From Paraburkholderia sp. D15 (GTDB taxonomy: Bacteria > Pseudomonadota > Gammaproteobacteria > Burkholderiales > Burkholderiaceae), in the NCBI RefSeq assembly GCF_029910215.1, contig NZ_CP110395.1, positions 1,984,001-2,048,000 of the forward strand: 64,000 nt of DNA, written 5' to 3'. Both the position numbers and the translations under genes were made by a program. This document shows, piece after piece, positions 53,729-62,200 of the stretch. Under the pieces are notes generated by a model, which made no database searches, was not told the origin of the DNA, and saw only the letters and a list, made by a program, of their open reading frames with translations. Position 1 is the stretch's first letter. Every line of letters begins with the position of its first letter.

Positions 53729-53866
53729 TGTCCTGGCCTAAGTCACGCTACGTATCTTACGCATTGTGAGCTTGCACGGCGCAATCGAAAATGGCCGTCA
53801 TCGCTGCATAACATCGTCCCATCCACCGGGACGCAACCATAACGAAGCGAAAGGCGAGGTGCAATC

Positions 53867-53956
53867 GTGTGGTCGACTCTTCTCGATACCCTGGGTGCGT
53901 TGGCGGTGCTGGCCAGCGTGGCCGCGCAGCTTGCGTACCGGCGCAGGAAGCGCTGA
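53867..53956 (+). CDS. 29-residue putative single-span membrane peptide
   Basis: GTG start (MWSTLLDTLGALAVLASVAA then QLAYRRRKR) with GAGG seven bases upstream. The shape, a 20-residue hydrophobic helix followed by a strongly basic end, is typical of small inner-membrane peptides with N-out orientation. No promoter was recognised. It stands alone between two divergently oriented LysR genes' flanks and I know no family. Confidence 0.4.
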   Translation: MWSTLLDTLGALAVLASVAAQLAYRRRKR

Positions 53957-54059
53957 ACGCGCGGCTACGCAAGCGCGCACGTTGCGCGTCACTGCATGCC
54001 GCCGCGCGGGCCTTGCGATCCGACGCGCACCAACGTGCACCAACGCGCCTCGACGCACA

Positions 54060-55028
54060 TCACCGCGGCGCAAGCCGTTCCGGCAACGCATAACGCTGCA
54101 TCGTGCGTTCCATCCCGTCGAGAAACGCCTGCTCGGCCGCATTCATCTTGCGCGCGCGCAGCCAGAGCAGATGAATGTCCACGTCCACCAGTCCCTCATC
54201 GGGCGGCAGACGCCACAGCCTTTGCTGCGCGAGATCGTCGCGCACGATGTGCTCCGGCAGACAACCGATCCCATAGCCCGCGAAGATCAGCCGCCGCACC
54301 TCGTCGAGACTCGGCGACGCGGCGACGATGCGCCCGGTGAAGCCGCGCTGATCGCGAAACACGGTGAGCGGCGACAGGCTGTCGCCGATCTGGTCGCTCG
54401 TGAAGGACACGAAATTTTCCGCCAGCAACTGCTCGACCGACAGCGCGTGCCGCCCGAATAGCCGGTGATGCCGGCCGCAGAACAGCGCATACCGTTGCCG
54501 CAGAAAACAGCGCTGCTCGAGTTTGTCGACCGGCGTGCGGCACAGGCCGAGCCCGGCGGTCGCGGTCTTCTGCAGCAGCGACGAGATGATGTCCGACGAA
54601 CGCATCACCTCGATCTGCAAATCCACGCGCGGATAGCTCTTGTGAAATTCCGCGAGGAATTCGTCGTACACGCCCGAGTCGATCCGGCTCACGGTGAGCA
54701 GGCGAATCGAGCCGGTGATGTCGTCGCTGCGCTCGTCGAGTTCGGTGTCCAGACGCGACATGTGCCCGTAGATGTCGCTCGCGATCCGGTACACCTCCTC
54801 GCCCGCGCGCGTGGGCTCGAAGTGCGGGCCGCGCCGCTGGATCAGCGTGCGCCCGAGCGATTCCTCGAGCCGCTTGAGCGCCTGGCTGACCGCCGGCTGC
54901 GTTAGATGCAAACGCGCGGCCGCGCGGCTCACGCTGCGCTCCTGCATGATCACGAGAAAGGTGCGCAACAGGTTCCAGTCGAGCCGGTCGTTCAGAAAAC
55001 GGGTGACGTCCGCGCGCAGTTGAGCCAT
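54060..55028 (-). CDS. LysR-family regulator divergent from an MHS transporter
   Basis: 322 residues from the ATG at 55026-55028 (complement); the frame is open to 55250 but the extension is unlike LysR. HTH: DWNLLRTFLVIMQERSVSRA, LTQPAVSQALKRLEESLGRT. The ligand domain includes GSIRLLTVSRIDSGVYDEFL. Its position 157 bases from the divergent MHS gene implies that it controls the transporter-amidase-deacetylase group in answer to their substrate. Two TTTAT-N8/10-ATAAA inverted repeats in the gap are LysR-box candidates. Confidence 0.88.
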   Translation of the reverse strand: MAQLRADVTRFLNDRLDWNLLRTFLVIMQERSVSRAAARLHLTQPAVSQALKRLEESLGRTLIQRRGPHFEPTRAGEEVYRIASDIYGHMSRLDTELDERSDDITGSIRLLTVSRIDSGVYDEFLAEFHKSYPRVDLQIEVMRSSDIISSLLQKTATAGLGLCRTPVDKLEQRCFLRQRYALFCGRHHRLFGRHALSVEQLLAENFVSFTSDQIGDSLSPLTVFRDQRGFTGRIVAASPSLDEVRRLIFAGYGIGCLPEHIVRDDLAQQRLWRLPPDEGLVDVDIHLLWLRARKMNAAEQAFLDGMERTMQRYALPERLAPR

Positions 55029-55053
55029 GAAATCGTCCTGAATATTAGCCAGA

Positions 55054-55109
55054 TTTATAGCGCAGATAATAAACCGAAATTTGACTAATGTTTTATGGAT
55101 GGCGATAAA
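55054..55109 (+). promoter_or_regulatory. LysR-box candidates and MHS promoter
   Basis: Inverted repeats TTTAT-N10-ATAAA (55054-55073) and TTTAT-N8-ATAAA (55092-55109). TTGACT at 55081-55086 and GATAAA at 55104-55109, 17 bases apart, could be the transporter promoter; the second repeat overlaps it. Confidence 0.45.
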
Positions 55110-55185
55110 CGATGCCAGACAGCCATCCGCTAACGACGGAAGCGATTTGAACGACTGAAACCACTGAGACGACTGAGGAGCCGCC

Positions 55186-56496
55186 ATGTCCCAATCCCCC
55201 GCCGCCGCCCGGCAGCCCGTGAGGGCGGCCAGCGCCGCCTTCATCGGCACGATGATCGAGTGGTACGACTTTTATATCTATGCGACGGCCGCCGCGCTGG
55301 TGTTCGGCGAGCTGTACTTTCCGTCGCATGATCCGTTCGTCAGCACGATGGCGTCGTTCGCGACCTTCGCGGTCGGCTTCTTCGCGCGGCCGCTGGGCGG
55401 GGTGATCTTCGGCCATCTCGGTGACCGCATCGGCCGCAAGAAAGCGCTGATGACCACGCTGATGATGATGGGCGTGGCGACGGTCTGCGTCGGCCTGTTG
55501 CCGTCGTACGCGAAGGTCGGCGTGCTGGCGCCCGTGCTGCTGGTGCTGCTGCGCGTCGTGCAGGGCATCGCGGTGGGCGGCGAATGGGGCGGCGCGGTGC
55601 TGATGGCGGGCGAACACGCGCCGCAGGGGCGGCGCACGTTTTTCGCGTCGTTCGCGCAACTGGGCAGCCCGGCCGGGTTGATCCTGTCGCTGGTCGCGTT
55701 CCGCGCGGTCACCTCGATGCCGCACGACGACTTTCTCGCCTACGGCTGGCGTCTGCCGTTTCTGGCGAGCGCGGTGCTGCTCGCGGTCGGCATCTTCATC
55801 CGTCTCGGTGTGAACGAGTCGCCCGAATTCGCGCGCGAGAAAGAAGCGAAGCGCACCGTCGAACTGCCGATCGCCGAAGTGTTCCGCTCGTCCGGCGCGC
55901 TCGTCGCGCTGTGTATCGGCGCGAACACCATCGGCATCGCCGGCGTGTATTTCACCAACACGTTCATGATTTCGTACACCACGCAGAACGTCGGCGTGTC
56001 GAAGTCGCTGATTCTCGACTGCCTGTTCGCGGTCGCGATCATCCAGTTCCTCGCGCAACCGCTGGCCGCGTGGCTCGCCGAAAAACTCGGCGGCGCGCGC
56101 TTCCTCAAGCTCGCCGCCTTCGCGGCGATGCTCTCGCCGTACCCGATGTTCACGCTCGTGCAGAGCGGCAGCCGTGGCTCGATGATCGTCGGCATTGCGC
56201 TGGCGGTGGTGTGCATGGCGAGTTTCTATTCGGTGATTGCCGGGTTCGTCAGCGGCGTGTTTCCGGTGCGCGTGCGCTACTCGGCGATCTCGCTGTCGTA
56301 TCAGGTGTGCGGTGCGATTGCCGGCGGTTTGACGCCGCTCGCGGGCACCTGGCTCGCGCATCGTTTCGTCGGGCAATGGTGGCCGCTGGCCGTGTTCTAT
56401 ACCTGTCTCGCGGGCATTTCGCTGTCGTGCATCGTCGCGCTCGACGCGCTCAAACACCGTCGCGCGGATGCGCCCGAAGCGCTCGCCGCGCGTTGA
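55186..56496 (+). CDS. MFS transporter, metabolite:H+ symporter (MHS) family
   Basis: 436 residues, 12 helices. The start AASAAFIGTMIEWYDFYIYA is the MHS hallmark; further FFARPLGGVIFGHLGDRIGR (loop 2-3) and VVQGIAVGGEWGGAVLMAGE. MHS carriers import dicarboxylates, shikimate, betaine and other zwitterions with protons. It is the first gene of a run with a hydantoinase-type M20 amidase and an acetylpolyamine-type deacetylase, so its substrate is probably an N-acylated or carbamoylated amine or amino acid. Confidence 0.88.
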   Translation: MSQSPAAARQPVRAASAAFIGTMIEWYDFYIYATAAALVFGELYFPSHDPFVSTMASFATFAVGFFARPLGGVIFGHLGDRIGRKKALMTTLMMMGVATVCVGLLPSYAKVGVLAPVLLVLLRVVQGIAVGGEWGGAVLMAGEHAPQGRRTFFASFAQLGSPAGLILSLVAFRAVTSMPHDDFLAYGWRLPFLASAVLLAVGIFIRLGVNESPEFAREKEAKRTVELPIAEVFRSSGALVALCIGANTIGIAGVYFTNTFMISYTTQNVGVSKSLILDCLFAVAIIQFLAQPLAAWLAEKLGGARFLKLAAFAAMLSPYPMFTLVQSGSRGSMIVGIALAVVCMASFYSVIAGFVSGVFPVRVRYSAISLSYQVCGAIAGGLTPLAGTWLAHRFVGQWWPLAVFYTCLAGISLSCIVALDALKHRRADAPEALAAR

Positions 56497-56514
56497 ATCG
56501 AAAGGAGAGTTGGC

Positions 56515-57813
56515 ATGGTGTCGAAGGTCGATGGAGCCCGTCTGTGGGCAAGTCTGATGGAGATGGCGCAGGTCGGCGCGACCGCGCGCGGCGGCGTGCG
56601 GCGTCTCGCGCTCACGGCGGAGGATCGTCGTGGGCGGGCGTTGTTCACGCAGTGGTGCGAAGCGGCCGGCATGAGCGTGCGCACCGACGCGCTCGGCAAT
56701 CTGTTCGCGCGCCGTGAAGGCACGCAAACGGATGCGCGGCCGGTGCTGATCGGCAGCCATCTGGACACGCAGCCGGAGGGCGGCCGTTTCGACGGCGTGT
56801 ACGGCGTGCTGGCTGGTCTCGAAGTGGTGCGCAGTCTGAACGATCAGGGCATTCGCACGCGTCATCCGCTCGAGGTCGTGTCGTGGACCAACGAGGAGGG
56901 TGCGCGCTTCACGCCCGCGATGCTGGGCTCGGCGGTGTTCGTCGGCGCGACCGCGCTCGACGCCGCGTTGCAAACCAGGGACGCGCAAGGCGTCACGCTG
57001 GCCGACGCGCTGCGCGAATGCGAGTGCGCAAAAGGCACGCGGCCCATGTCCACGCAGGACGTCGAAGCGTATTTCGAAGCGCATATCGAACAGGGGCCGG
57101 TTCTCGAAAGCCACGGTCATCCGATCGGCGTGGTGACGGGCGGCCAATCGATCCGCTGGCTCGACATCGAAGTCACGGGCGTGGCCGCGCATGCGGGCAC
57201 CACGCCGATGCCGTATCGCAAGGACGCCTTCTTCGCGGCCTCGGCGATGGCGCTCGAACTCGAAGCGCTCGCCGAACGTTTTGCGCCGCAGGGGCTCGTC
57301 ACGATCGGCCAGATCGACGTGCCGAATTCGTCGCGCAATACGATCGCGGGCAAGCTGAGTTTCACGGTCGATCTGCGTCATCCGGACGATACGAAGATCG
57401 ACGCGATGGAGCAGGATCTGCGCGCCGCGTTCGACCGCGTGGCCGTGCAACGCGGCGTGAGCGCGACGATCTCGACCTACTGGCGCAGTCCCGCCACGCC
57501 GTTCGATCCGGCCTGCGTCGCGCTGGTCGAGAACGCGACGCGCGAACTGGGTTACGCGTACGAGCGTATCGTCAGCGGTGCGGGGCACGACGCGATTCAT
57601 CTGGCGCGTCACGTGCCGACCGCGATGGTGTTCATTCCGTGCGTGGATGGGTTGTCGCACAACGAAGCCGAAGACGCGTTGCCCGACGATGTGACGGCCG
57701 GCGCGAACGTTCTGCTCAACGCGGTCCTGGCGCGCGCGCAGGTCGTTGCGGCTGCAACTGCAAGTACAACCGCACCCGCACCCGCGGCGGCACCCGCAAC
57801 GGCGCGGGCCTGA
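56515..57813 (+). CDS. M20-family N-carbamoyl-amino acid/allantoate-type amidohydrolase
   Basis: 432 residues. Metal ligands and motifs of the carbamoylase/allantoate amidohydrolase group: GSHLDTQPEGGRFDGVYGVL (His and Asp, about residues 80-99), SWTNEEGARF (Glu pair), HIEQGPVLE, the lid motif GVAAHAGTTPMPYRKDA, and GAGHDAIHLA. It hydrolyses an N-carbamoyl or similar C-N bond. Last 18 residues are an Ala/Thr/Pro tail. GAAAGGAGAG sits before the ATG and it is 18 bases after the MHS gene. Beta-ureidopropionase is another possible role. Confidence 0.88.
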   Translation: MVSKVDGARLWASLMEMAQVGATARGGVRRLALTAEDRRGRALFTQWCEAAGMSVRTDALGNLFARREGTQTDARPVLIGSHLDTQPEGGRFDGVYGVLAGLEVVRSLNDQGIRTRHPLEVVSWTNEEGARFTPAMLGSAVFVGATALDAALQTRDAQGVTLADALRECECAKGTRPMSTQDVEAYFEAHIEQGPVLESHGHPIGVVTGGQSIRWLDIEVTGVAAHAGTTPMPYRKDAFFAASAMALELEALAERFAPQGLVTIGQIDVPNSSRNTIAGKLSFTVDLRHPDDTKIDAMEQDLRAAFDRVAVQRGVSATISTYWRSPATPFDPACVALVENATRELGYAYERIVSGAGHDAIHLARHVPTAMVFIPCVDGLSHNEAEDALPDDVTAGANVLLNAVLARAQVVAAATASTTAPAPAAAPATARA

Positions 57814-57846
57814 TCCCCCGAGCGGAAGAAATCAAGGAATCGAACG

Positions 57847-58869
57847 ATGCAAACGTTTTTTCATCCCGCGCAGTTGAAGCATCATCCGCGCAGCTATCTG
57901 TCGCGCGGTCAGATGCGCACGCCGCAGGAAGTGCCTGAACGTGCATTGCGGCTCGTCGAGGCCGCGACGAAACTCGGCTTCGACGTGCGCGAGCCGGCCG
58001 ACTTCGGCAGCGCGCCGCTCGCCGCCGTGCACGGCATGAACTATCTGCGTTTCCTGGAAGAAGCGCATCGCGAGTGGAAGAAGATTCCCGCGGAGTGGGG
58101 CGACGAAGTGATGTCGAACGTGTACATCCGCGAGAACAATCCGCTGCGCGGCGTGCTCGCGCAAGCGGCGCGCTATCTCGCCGACGGCAGCTGTCCGGTC
58201 GGCGAGCATACGTACGAATCCGCGTACTGGTCGGCGCAAAGCGCGTTGGCCGGCGCGCATGCCTTGCTCGACGGCGCGGGCGAAGCGTATGCGCTGTGCC
58301 GCCCGCCTGGCCATCATGCGCGCGCGGAAGCGGCCGGCGGTTTCTGCTATCTGAACAATGCGGCCGTCGCGGCGCAGGCGCTGCGGCAGCGTTATCAGCG
58401 CGTGGCGATTCTCGACACCGACATGCATCACGGCCAGGGCATTCAGGAGATTTTCTACGGCCGCGACGACGTGCTCTACGTGTCGATTCATGGCGACCCG
58501 ACCAACTTCTATCCGGTCGTCGCGGGCTTCGACGACGAGCGCGGCACGCATCGAGGCGAGGGGTACAACCTCAATCTGCCGATGCCGCACGGCTCGCCGG
58601 AAGCGGTATTTTTCGAGCAGCTCGACGTCGCGTTGCGCGCGCTCGCGCGCTTCCAGCCGGACGTGCTGGTGGTCGCGCTCGGCTTCGACATCTACAAGGA
58701 CGATCCGCAGGCGATGGTGGCGGTGACGACCGAGGGCTTCGGCGAACTCGGCGGCAAGCTCGGCGCATTGAAGCTGCCGACGCTGATCGTGCAGGAGGGC
58801 GGTTACCACCTCGACACGCTCGATGCGAATGCGCGCTCGTTTTTCGGCGGCTTCCTGTCGGACCGGTAA
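57847..58869 (+). CDS. Acetylpolyamine aminohydrolase/histone deacetylase-family protein
   Basis: 340 residues of the HDAC fold. Zinc and catalytic residues: RPPGHHARAEAAGGFCYLNN (tandem His, about residues 154-173), ILDTDMHHGQG (Asp and His ligands) and GFDIYKDDP (second Asp). The loop between includes residues as in bacterial acetylpolyamine amidohydrolases (AphA). It removes acetyl groups from acetylated polyamines or similar amines in the cytoplasm. 33 bases follow the M20 gene, so it is in the same operon. A protein-lysine target cannot be ruled out. Confidence 0.87.
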   Translation: MQTFFHPAQLKHHPRSYLSRGQMRTPQEVPERALRLVEAATKLGFDVREPADFGSAPLAAVHGMNYLRFLEEAHREWKKIPAEWGDEVMSNVYIRENNPLRGVLAQAARYLADGSCPVGEHTYESAYWSAQSALAGAHALLDGAGEAYALCRPPGHHARAEAAGGFCYLNNAAVAAQALRQRYQRVAILDTDMHHGQGIQEIFYGRDDVLYVSIHGDPTNFYPVVAGFDDERGTHRGEGYNLNLPMPHGSPEAVFFEQLDVALRALARFQPDVLVVALGFDIYKDDPQAMVAVTTEGFGELGGKLGALKLPTLIVQEGGYHLDTLDANARSFFGGFLSDR

Positions 58870-59036
58870 GGAACGGCAATCTGGCCCTGCTACCGATTGT
58901 TCGGCGCATCCGGCCGATCTATTCGTTTCGAGCCGCTTTATCCGGACGACCCCGGTCTCTACATTGTGTCCAGTGACGGCGCTGTGGCAGTTCTCCGGTT
59001 TCACCGGCGCCCATCTTCCATTTAAAGGACACGATC

Positions 59037-59789
59037 ATGAGCAAGCTCGCAGGCAAGGTAGCAGTGGTAACGGGTGCATCGAAGGGCATCGGTGCGGCAA
59101 TCGCCAAGGCGTTGGCGGCGCAGGGCGCGTCGGTGGTGGTGAACTACGCGTCGAGCAAGGCCGGCGCGGACACCGTGGTCGCGGCGATCACCGCGGCGGG
59201 CGGCAAGGCGGTGGCGGTCGGCGGCGACGTATCGAAAGCGGCCGACGCCAGGGGGATTATCGACGCCGCCGTCGAAACCTACGGCCGTCTCGACATCCTG
59301 GTGAACAACTCGGGCGTATACGAATTCGCGCCGATCGAGGAGATCACCGAGGAACACGTTCGCAAGCAGTTCGACGTCAACGTGCTGGGCCTGCTGCTGG
59401 TCACGCAGGCGGCGGTCAAGCACATCGGCGAAGGCGGCAGCATCGTCAATATCAGCTCGGTGGTGAGCCGCATCACACCGGCTACCAGCGCGGTCTATAC
59501 GGCGACCAAGGGTGCGGTGGACGGCATCACCGGCGCACTCGCGCGCGAACTCGGGCCGCGCCAGATCCGCGTCAATTCGGTGAACCCGGGCATGGTGGAA
59601 ACCGAAGGCACGAAAAGCGCCGGCATCACCGGCACTAATTCGGATTTCGAAGCATGGGCGATCAGCACGACGCCGCTCGGCCGCATCGGCCGTCCGGACG
59701 ATATCGCCGACGTGGTGGCGTTCCTCGCCTCGGACGACGCGCGCTGGCTGACCGGCGAAAGCCTGATTGCAAGCGGCGGTTCGCGTTAA
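59037..59789 (+). CDS. Short-chain dehydrogenase/reductase (SDR), 3-oxoacyl reductase-like
   Basis: 250 residues. Cofactor motif VTGASKGIGAAIAKALAAQG (residues 10-29), NNSG at about 87, catalytic Ser (NISSVVSR) and YTATKGAVD with Tyr/Lys at about 152-160. It reduces a keto group or oxidises an alcohol with NAD(P)(H). AAAGGA lies upstream of the ATG. It follows the deacetylase after 167 bases, so it may be separately transcribed. Very similar SDRs are common stand-alone genes in Burkholderia; the true substrate is unknown. Confidence 0.85.
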   Translation: MSKLAGKVAVVTGASKGIGAAIAKALAAQGASVVVNYASSKAGADTVVAAITAAGGKAVAVGGDVSKAADARGIIDAAVETYGRLDILVNNSGVYEFAPIEEITEEHVRKQFDVNVLGLLLVTQAAVKHIGEGGSIVNISSVVSRITPATSAVYTATKGAVDGITGALARELGPRQIRVNSVNPGMVETEGTKSAGITGTNSDFEAWAISTTPLGRIGRPDDIADVVAFLASDDARWLTGESLIASGGSR

Positions 59790-59831
59790 GACGCCACGCT
59801 CGCCGTAGTTTGAACGCCATGTAGTGAAAGA

Positions 59832-59887
59832 GGGCGCCGCGGCAATCGTCCGACGATAATCGGGCGATCGTCAGGCTGGCGGCGCCC
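59832..59887. terminator. Convergent hairpin between the SDR and LysR genes
   Basis: GGGCGCCGC at 59832-59840 and GCGGCGCCC at 59879-59887 form a 9-bp outer stem with further pairing inside. No T-run is present and it overlaps the LysR stop codon, so a terminator function is only likely. Confidence 0.4.
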
Positions 59888-60746
59888 GCTGCGGCAACTC
59901 GACCGCAAACAGCGCATCCAGCAGATTCGAACCCGGCCGCTCGGCGAGCCGCGTCAACGATTCGATCATCTGCACCTGGCAATCCTGCAACGGGATCATC
60001 CTGATCCGCCGCGACTCGTTGAATTCCGCGCGCGCGATCACGCCCACGCCCATGCCTTGCGCGACCGCTTCTTCCAGCGCCTCGCGGCCATCCACGTACA
60101 TCACCGGTTCCACCTGCAACGATTCGCGCACCAGCTCGATCTCGAGCAACTGCTGCGTGACCGATTGCGGTTCCCGGAAAATCATCGGCTGACGGACCAG
60201 TTCCGCGTAGCTGAGCTTGCGCTTCTTGGCGAGCGGATAACCGGCAGGCACCATCGCCACCAGCGGATCGCGGCGCAGCACGCGTGCCTCCAGCCGGCTA
60301 TGCACCTGCGGCGCGGCGGTGATGGCCGCGTCCACCGCGCTCGACAGCACGCGCTGCATGCAGTCGGCTGCATTGGCGATGGACAGCGTGACGACAATGC
60401 CCGGATGCAACTGGCGAAACGCGCCGATCAACGCGACCGCCAGATCGGGCGCGTCCGCCACGATCGACAGCGAGCCCGATTCGAGACCGCCCGCCGATTC
60501 GAGCAGTTGCCGCGCGTCGCGCTCGCAACTGAGCATGTGCCGCGTCACCGCGAACAAACGCAGACCCAGTTCGGTGGTCTCGACGCCGCGCGGGCCGCGC
60601 TCGAACAGCTTGACGCCGTAATCCTGTTCGAGCCGCCGCACGTGATCCGACACCGCCGGTTGCGTGAGCGACAGCGCCTGCGCCGCTTTCGAGAAACCGC
60701 CGTGTTCGGCGACCGCATGAAATGCCCGCAATTGCGCGTATTGCAC
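59871..60746 (-). CDS. LysR-family regulator of phosphonate use
   Basis: 291 residues from a GTG start with GAGG upstream. HTH: AQLRAFHAVAEHGGFSKAAQ, LTQPAVSDHVRRLEQDYGVK. The ligand domain includes LVAMVPAGYPLAKKRKLSYA and VIARAEFNESRRIRMI. It is divergent from phnW with 163 bases between, so it is very probably the 2-aminoethylphosphonate-responsive activator of phnWX; I do not assign a symbol as several unrelated names are used. Confidence 0.85.
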   Translation of the reverse strand: MQYAQLRAFHAVAEHGGFSKAAQALSLTQPAVSDHVRRLEQDYGVKLFERGPRGVETTELGLRLFAVTRHMLSCERDARQLLESAGGLESGSLSIVADAPDLAVALIGAFRQLHPGIVVTLSIANAADCMQRVLSSAVDAAITAAPQVHSRLEARVLRRDPLVAMVPAGYPLAKKRKLSYAELVRQPMIFREPQSVTQQLLEIELVRESLQVEPVMYVDGREALEEAVAQGMGVGVIARAEFNESRRIRMIPLQDCQVQMIESLTRLAERPGSNLLDALFAVELPQRAPPA

Positions 60747-60775
60747 GTGAGCCTCGCTAGGTGCGTGTAGGTAAG

Positions 60776-60867
60776 GGGGTATTCGGATGGGGTATTCGGA
60801 TGAATCGATAAGTTTTTACGATACCTGCATCGATTATATCGATTTTACCGATGCCACGCGTTTCGAT
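60776..60867 (+). promoter_or_regulatory. phnW control region: 13-bp tandem repeat and CGAT cluster
   Basis: GGGGTATTCGGAT occurs twice in tandem (60776-60801). Downstream, ATCGAT-TAT-ATCGAT (60829-60843) is a perfect palindrome and six CGAT units lie at 60806, 60819, 60831, 60840, 60849 and 60864. These are candidate LysR binding sites between the divergent genes. Confidence 0.5.
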
Positions 60868-60909
60868 ACTGTGTGAGCCATCGAAACAGCGTTATCGGAG
60901 AGTCCGGTC

Positions 60910-62109
60910 ATGAACAGCATGTTCGACGGTTCCGTCGTCGTCTGCGAAGCGCCCGTGCAGGGCGAGCCGTATCTGTTGACGCCGGGTCCGTTGACCACGG
61001 CGCGCTCGACCAGGGAAGCGATGCTGCGCGACTGGGGGTCGTGGGACGGCGATTTCCGCGCGATGACCGCGCAGCTGCGCGCGAGCCTGCTCGACATCGC
61101 CGGCGATACGGCTGGCGACTACGACTGCGTGCCGCTGCAAGGCAGCGGCAGCTACTGCGTCGAGGCGATGCTCGGCAGCCTGATTCCGCGTGACGGCCAC
61201 GCGCTGGTGCTCGCGAACGGCGCGTACGGCAAGCGTATCGCCACCACGCTCGGCTATCTCGGCCGCGCCGCGACGGTGCTCGACAAGGGCGACTACCTGC
61301 CGCCGCGCGGCGAGGAAGTGGAGCGCCTGCTGGCCGCCGATCCGCGTATCACGCACGTGGTCGCCGTGCATTGCGAAACCAGCTCGGGGATTCTCAATCC
61401 GCTGGAGGAAATCGCCGCCGCGACCGCGAAGCATGGCCGCAAACTGCTGATCGATTCGATGAGCGCATTTGGCGCGGTGCCGCTCGACGTGCGGCAGATT
61501 CCGTGCGAGGCCTTCGTGTCGTCGGCGAACAAATGCATCGAGGGCGTGCCGGGGTTCGGCTTCGTGATCGCGCGCAAGGATGCGCTGCGCGACGCGAAGG
61601 GCCGCAGCCATTCGCTTGCGCTCGACGTTCATGATCAGTGGGAGGTGATGAACCGCACCGGCCAATGGCGCTTCACGCCGCCCACGCATACGGTGGCCGC
61701 GTTCATCGAGGCGCTGCGTCTGCATAAGCTCGAAGGCGGTCAGCCCGGCCGCCTCGCGCGTTACGCGAACAATCGCGACGTGCTGGTGGCCGGCATGCAG
61801 GGGCTCGGTTTCGAGCCGCTGCTGAATGCAGGCTGGCGCTCGCCGATCATCGTGACGTTTTTCGCGCCCGCGCATCCATCGTTCGAGTTCGAACGGTTTT
61901 ATCAATCGATGAAACGCCAGGGTTTCATCATCTATCCGGGCAAGCTGACGGCGGTGGACAGCTTCCGCATCGGCTGCATCGGCCAGGTGGACGAGCACGT
62001 GATGCGCCGCGTGGTGGGCGCCTGCGCCCACGCATTGCGCGAGATGGGCGTCGCGCACGCCGCGCCACCGGCCGCCGCGCTCGACGAGCGCAAGCGGCTC
62101 GCGCAGTGA
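60910..62109 (+). CDS. phnW: 2-aminoethylphosphonate-pyruvate transaminase
   Basis: 399 residues. Converts 2-aminoethylphosphonate plus pyruvate to phosphonoacetaldehyde plus alanine. Typical motifs: YLLTPGPLTTARSTREAMLR, DWGSWDGDF, PLQGSGSYCVEAMLGSLIPR, the PLP-binding region DSMSAFGAVPLDV and the Schiff-base Lys in SANKCIEGVPGFGF (about 199). It is longer than the usual 360-370 residues by a C-terminal Ala-rich tail. The ATG at 60910 is supported by GGAGAG upstream. phnX follows after 91 bases. Confidence 0.92.
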   Translation: MNSMFDGSVVVCEAPVQGEPYLLTPGPLTTARSTREAMLRDWGSWDGDFRAMTAQLRASLLDIAGDTAGDYDCVPLQGSGSYCVEAMLGSLIPRDGHALVLANGAYGKRIATTLGYLGRAATVLDKGDYLPPRGEEVERLLAADPRITHVVAVHCETSSGILNPLEEIAAATAKHGRKLLIDSMSAFGAVPLDVRQIPCEAFVSSANKCIEGVPGFGFVIARKDALRDAKGRSHSLALDVHDQWEVMNRTGQWRFTPPTHTVAAFIEALRLHKLEGGQPGRLARYANNRDVLVAGMQGLGFEPLLNAGWRSPIIVTFFAPAHPSFEFERFYQSMKRQGFIIYPGKLTAVDSFRIGCIGQVDEHVMRRVVGACAHALREMGVAHAAPPAAALDERKRLAQ

Positions 62110-62200
62110 GATGGACTCCACGCGAAGCCGGTACGCACCGGCTTCGTCAGGCGCGCGGCGTACCGCGCGCGCGTTGCAAACAGCAAAGGATCGAACGCAA

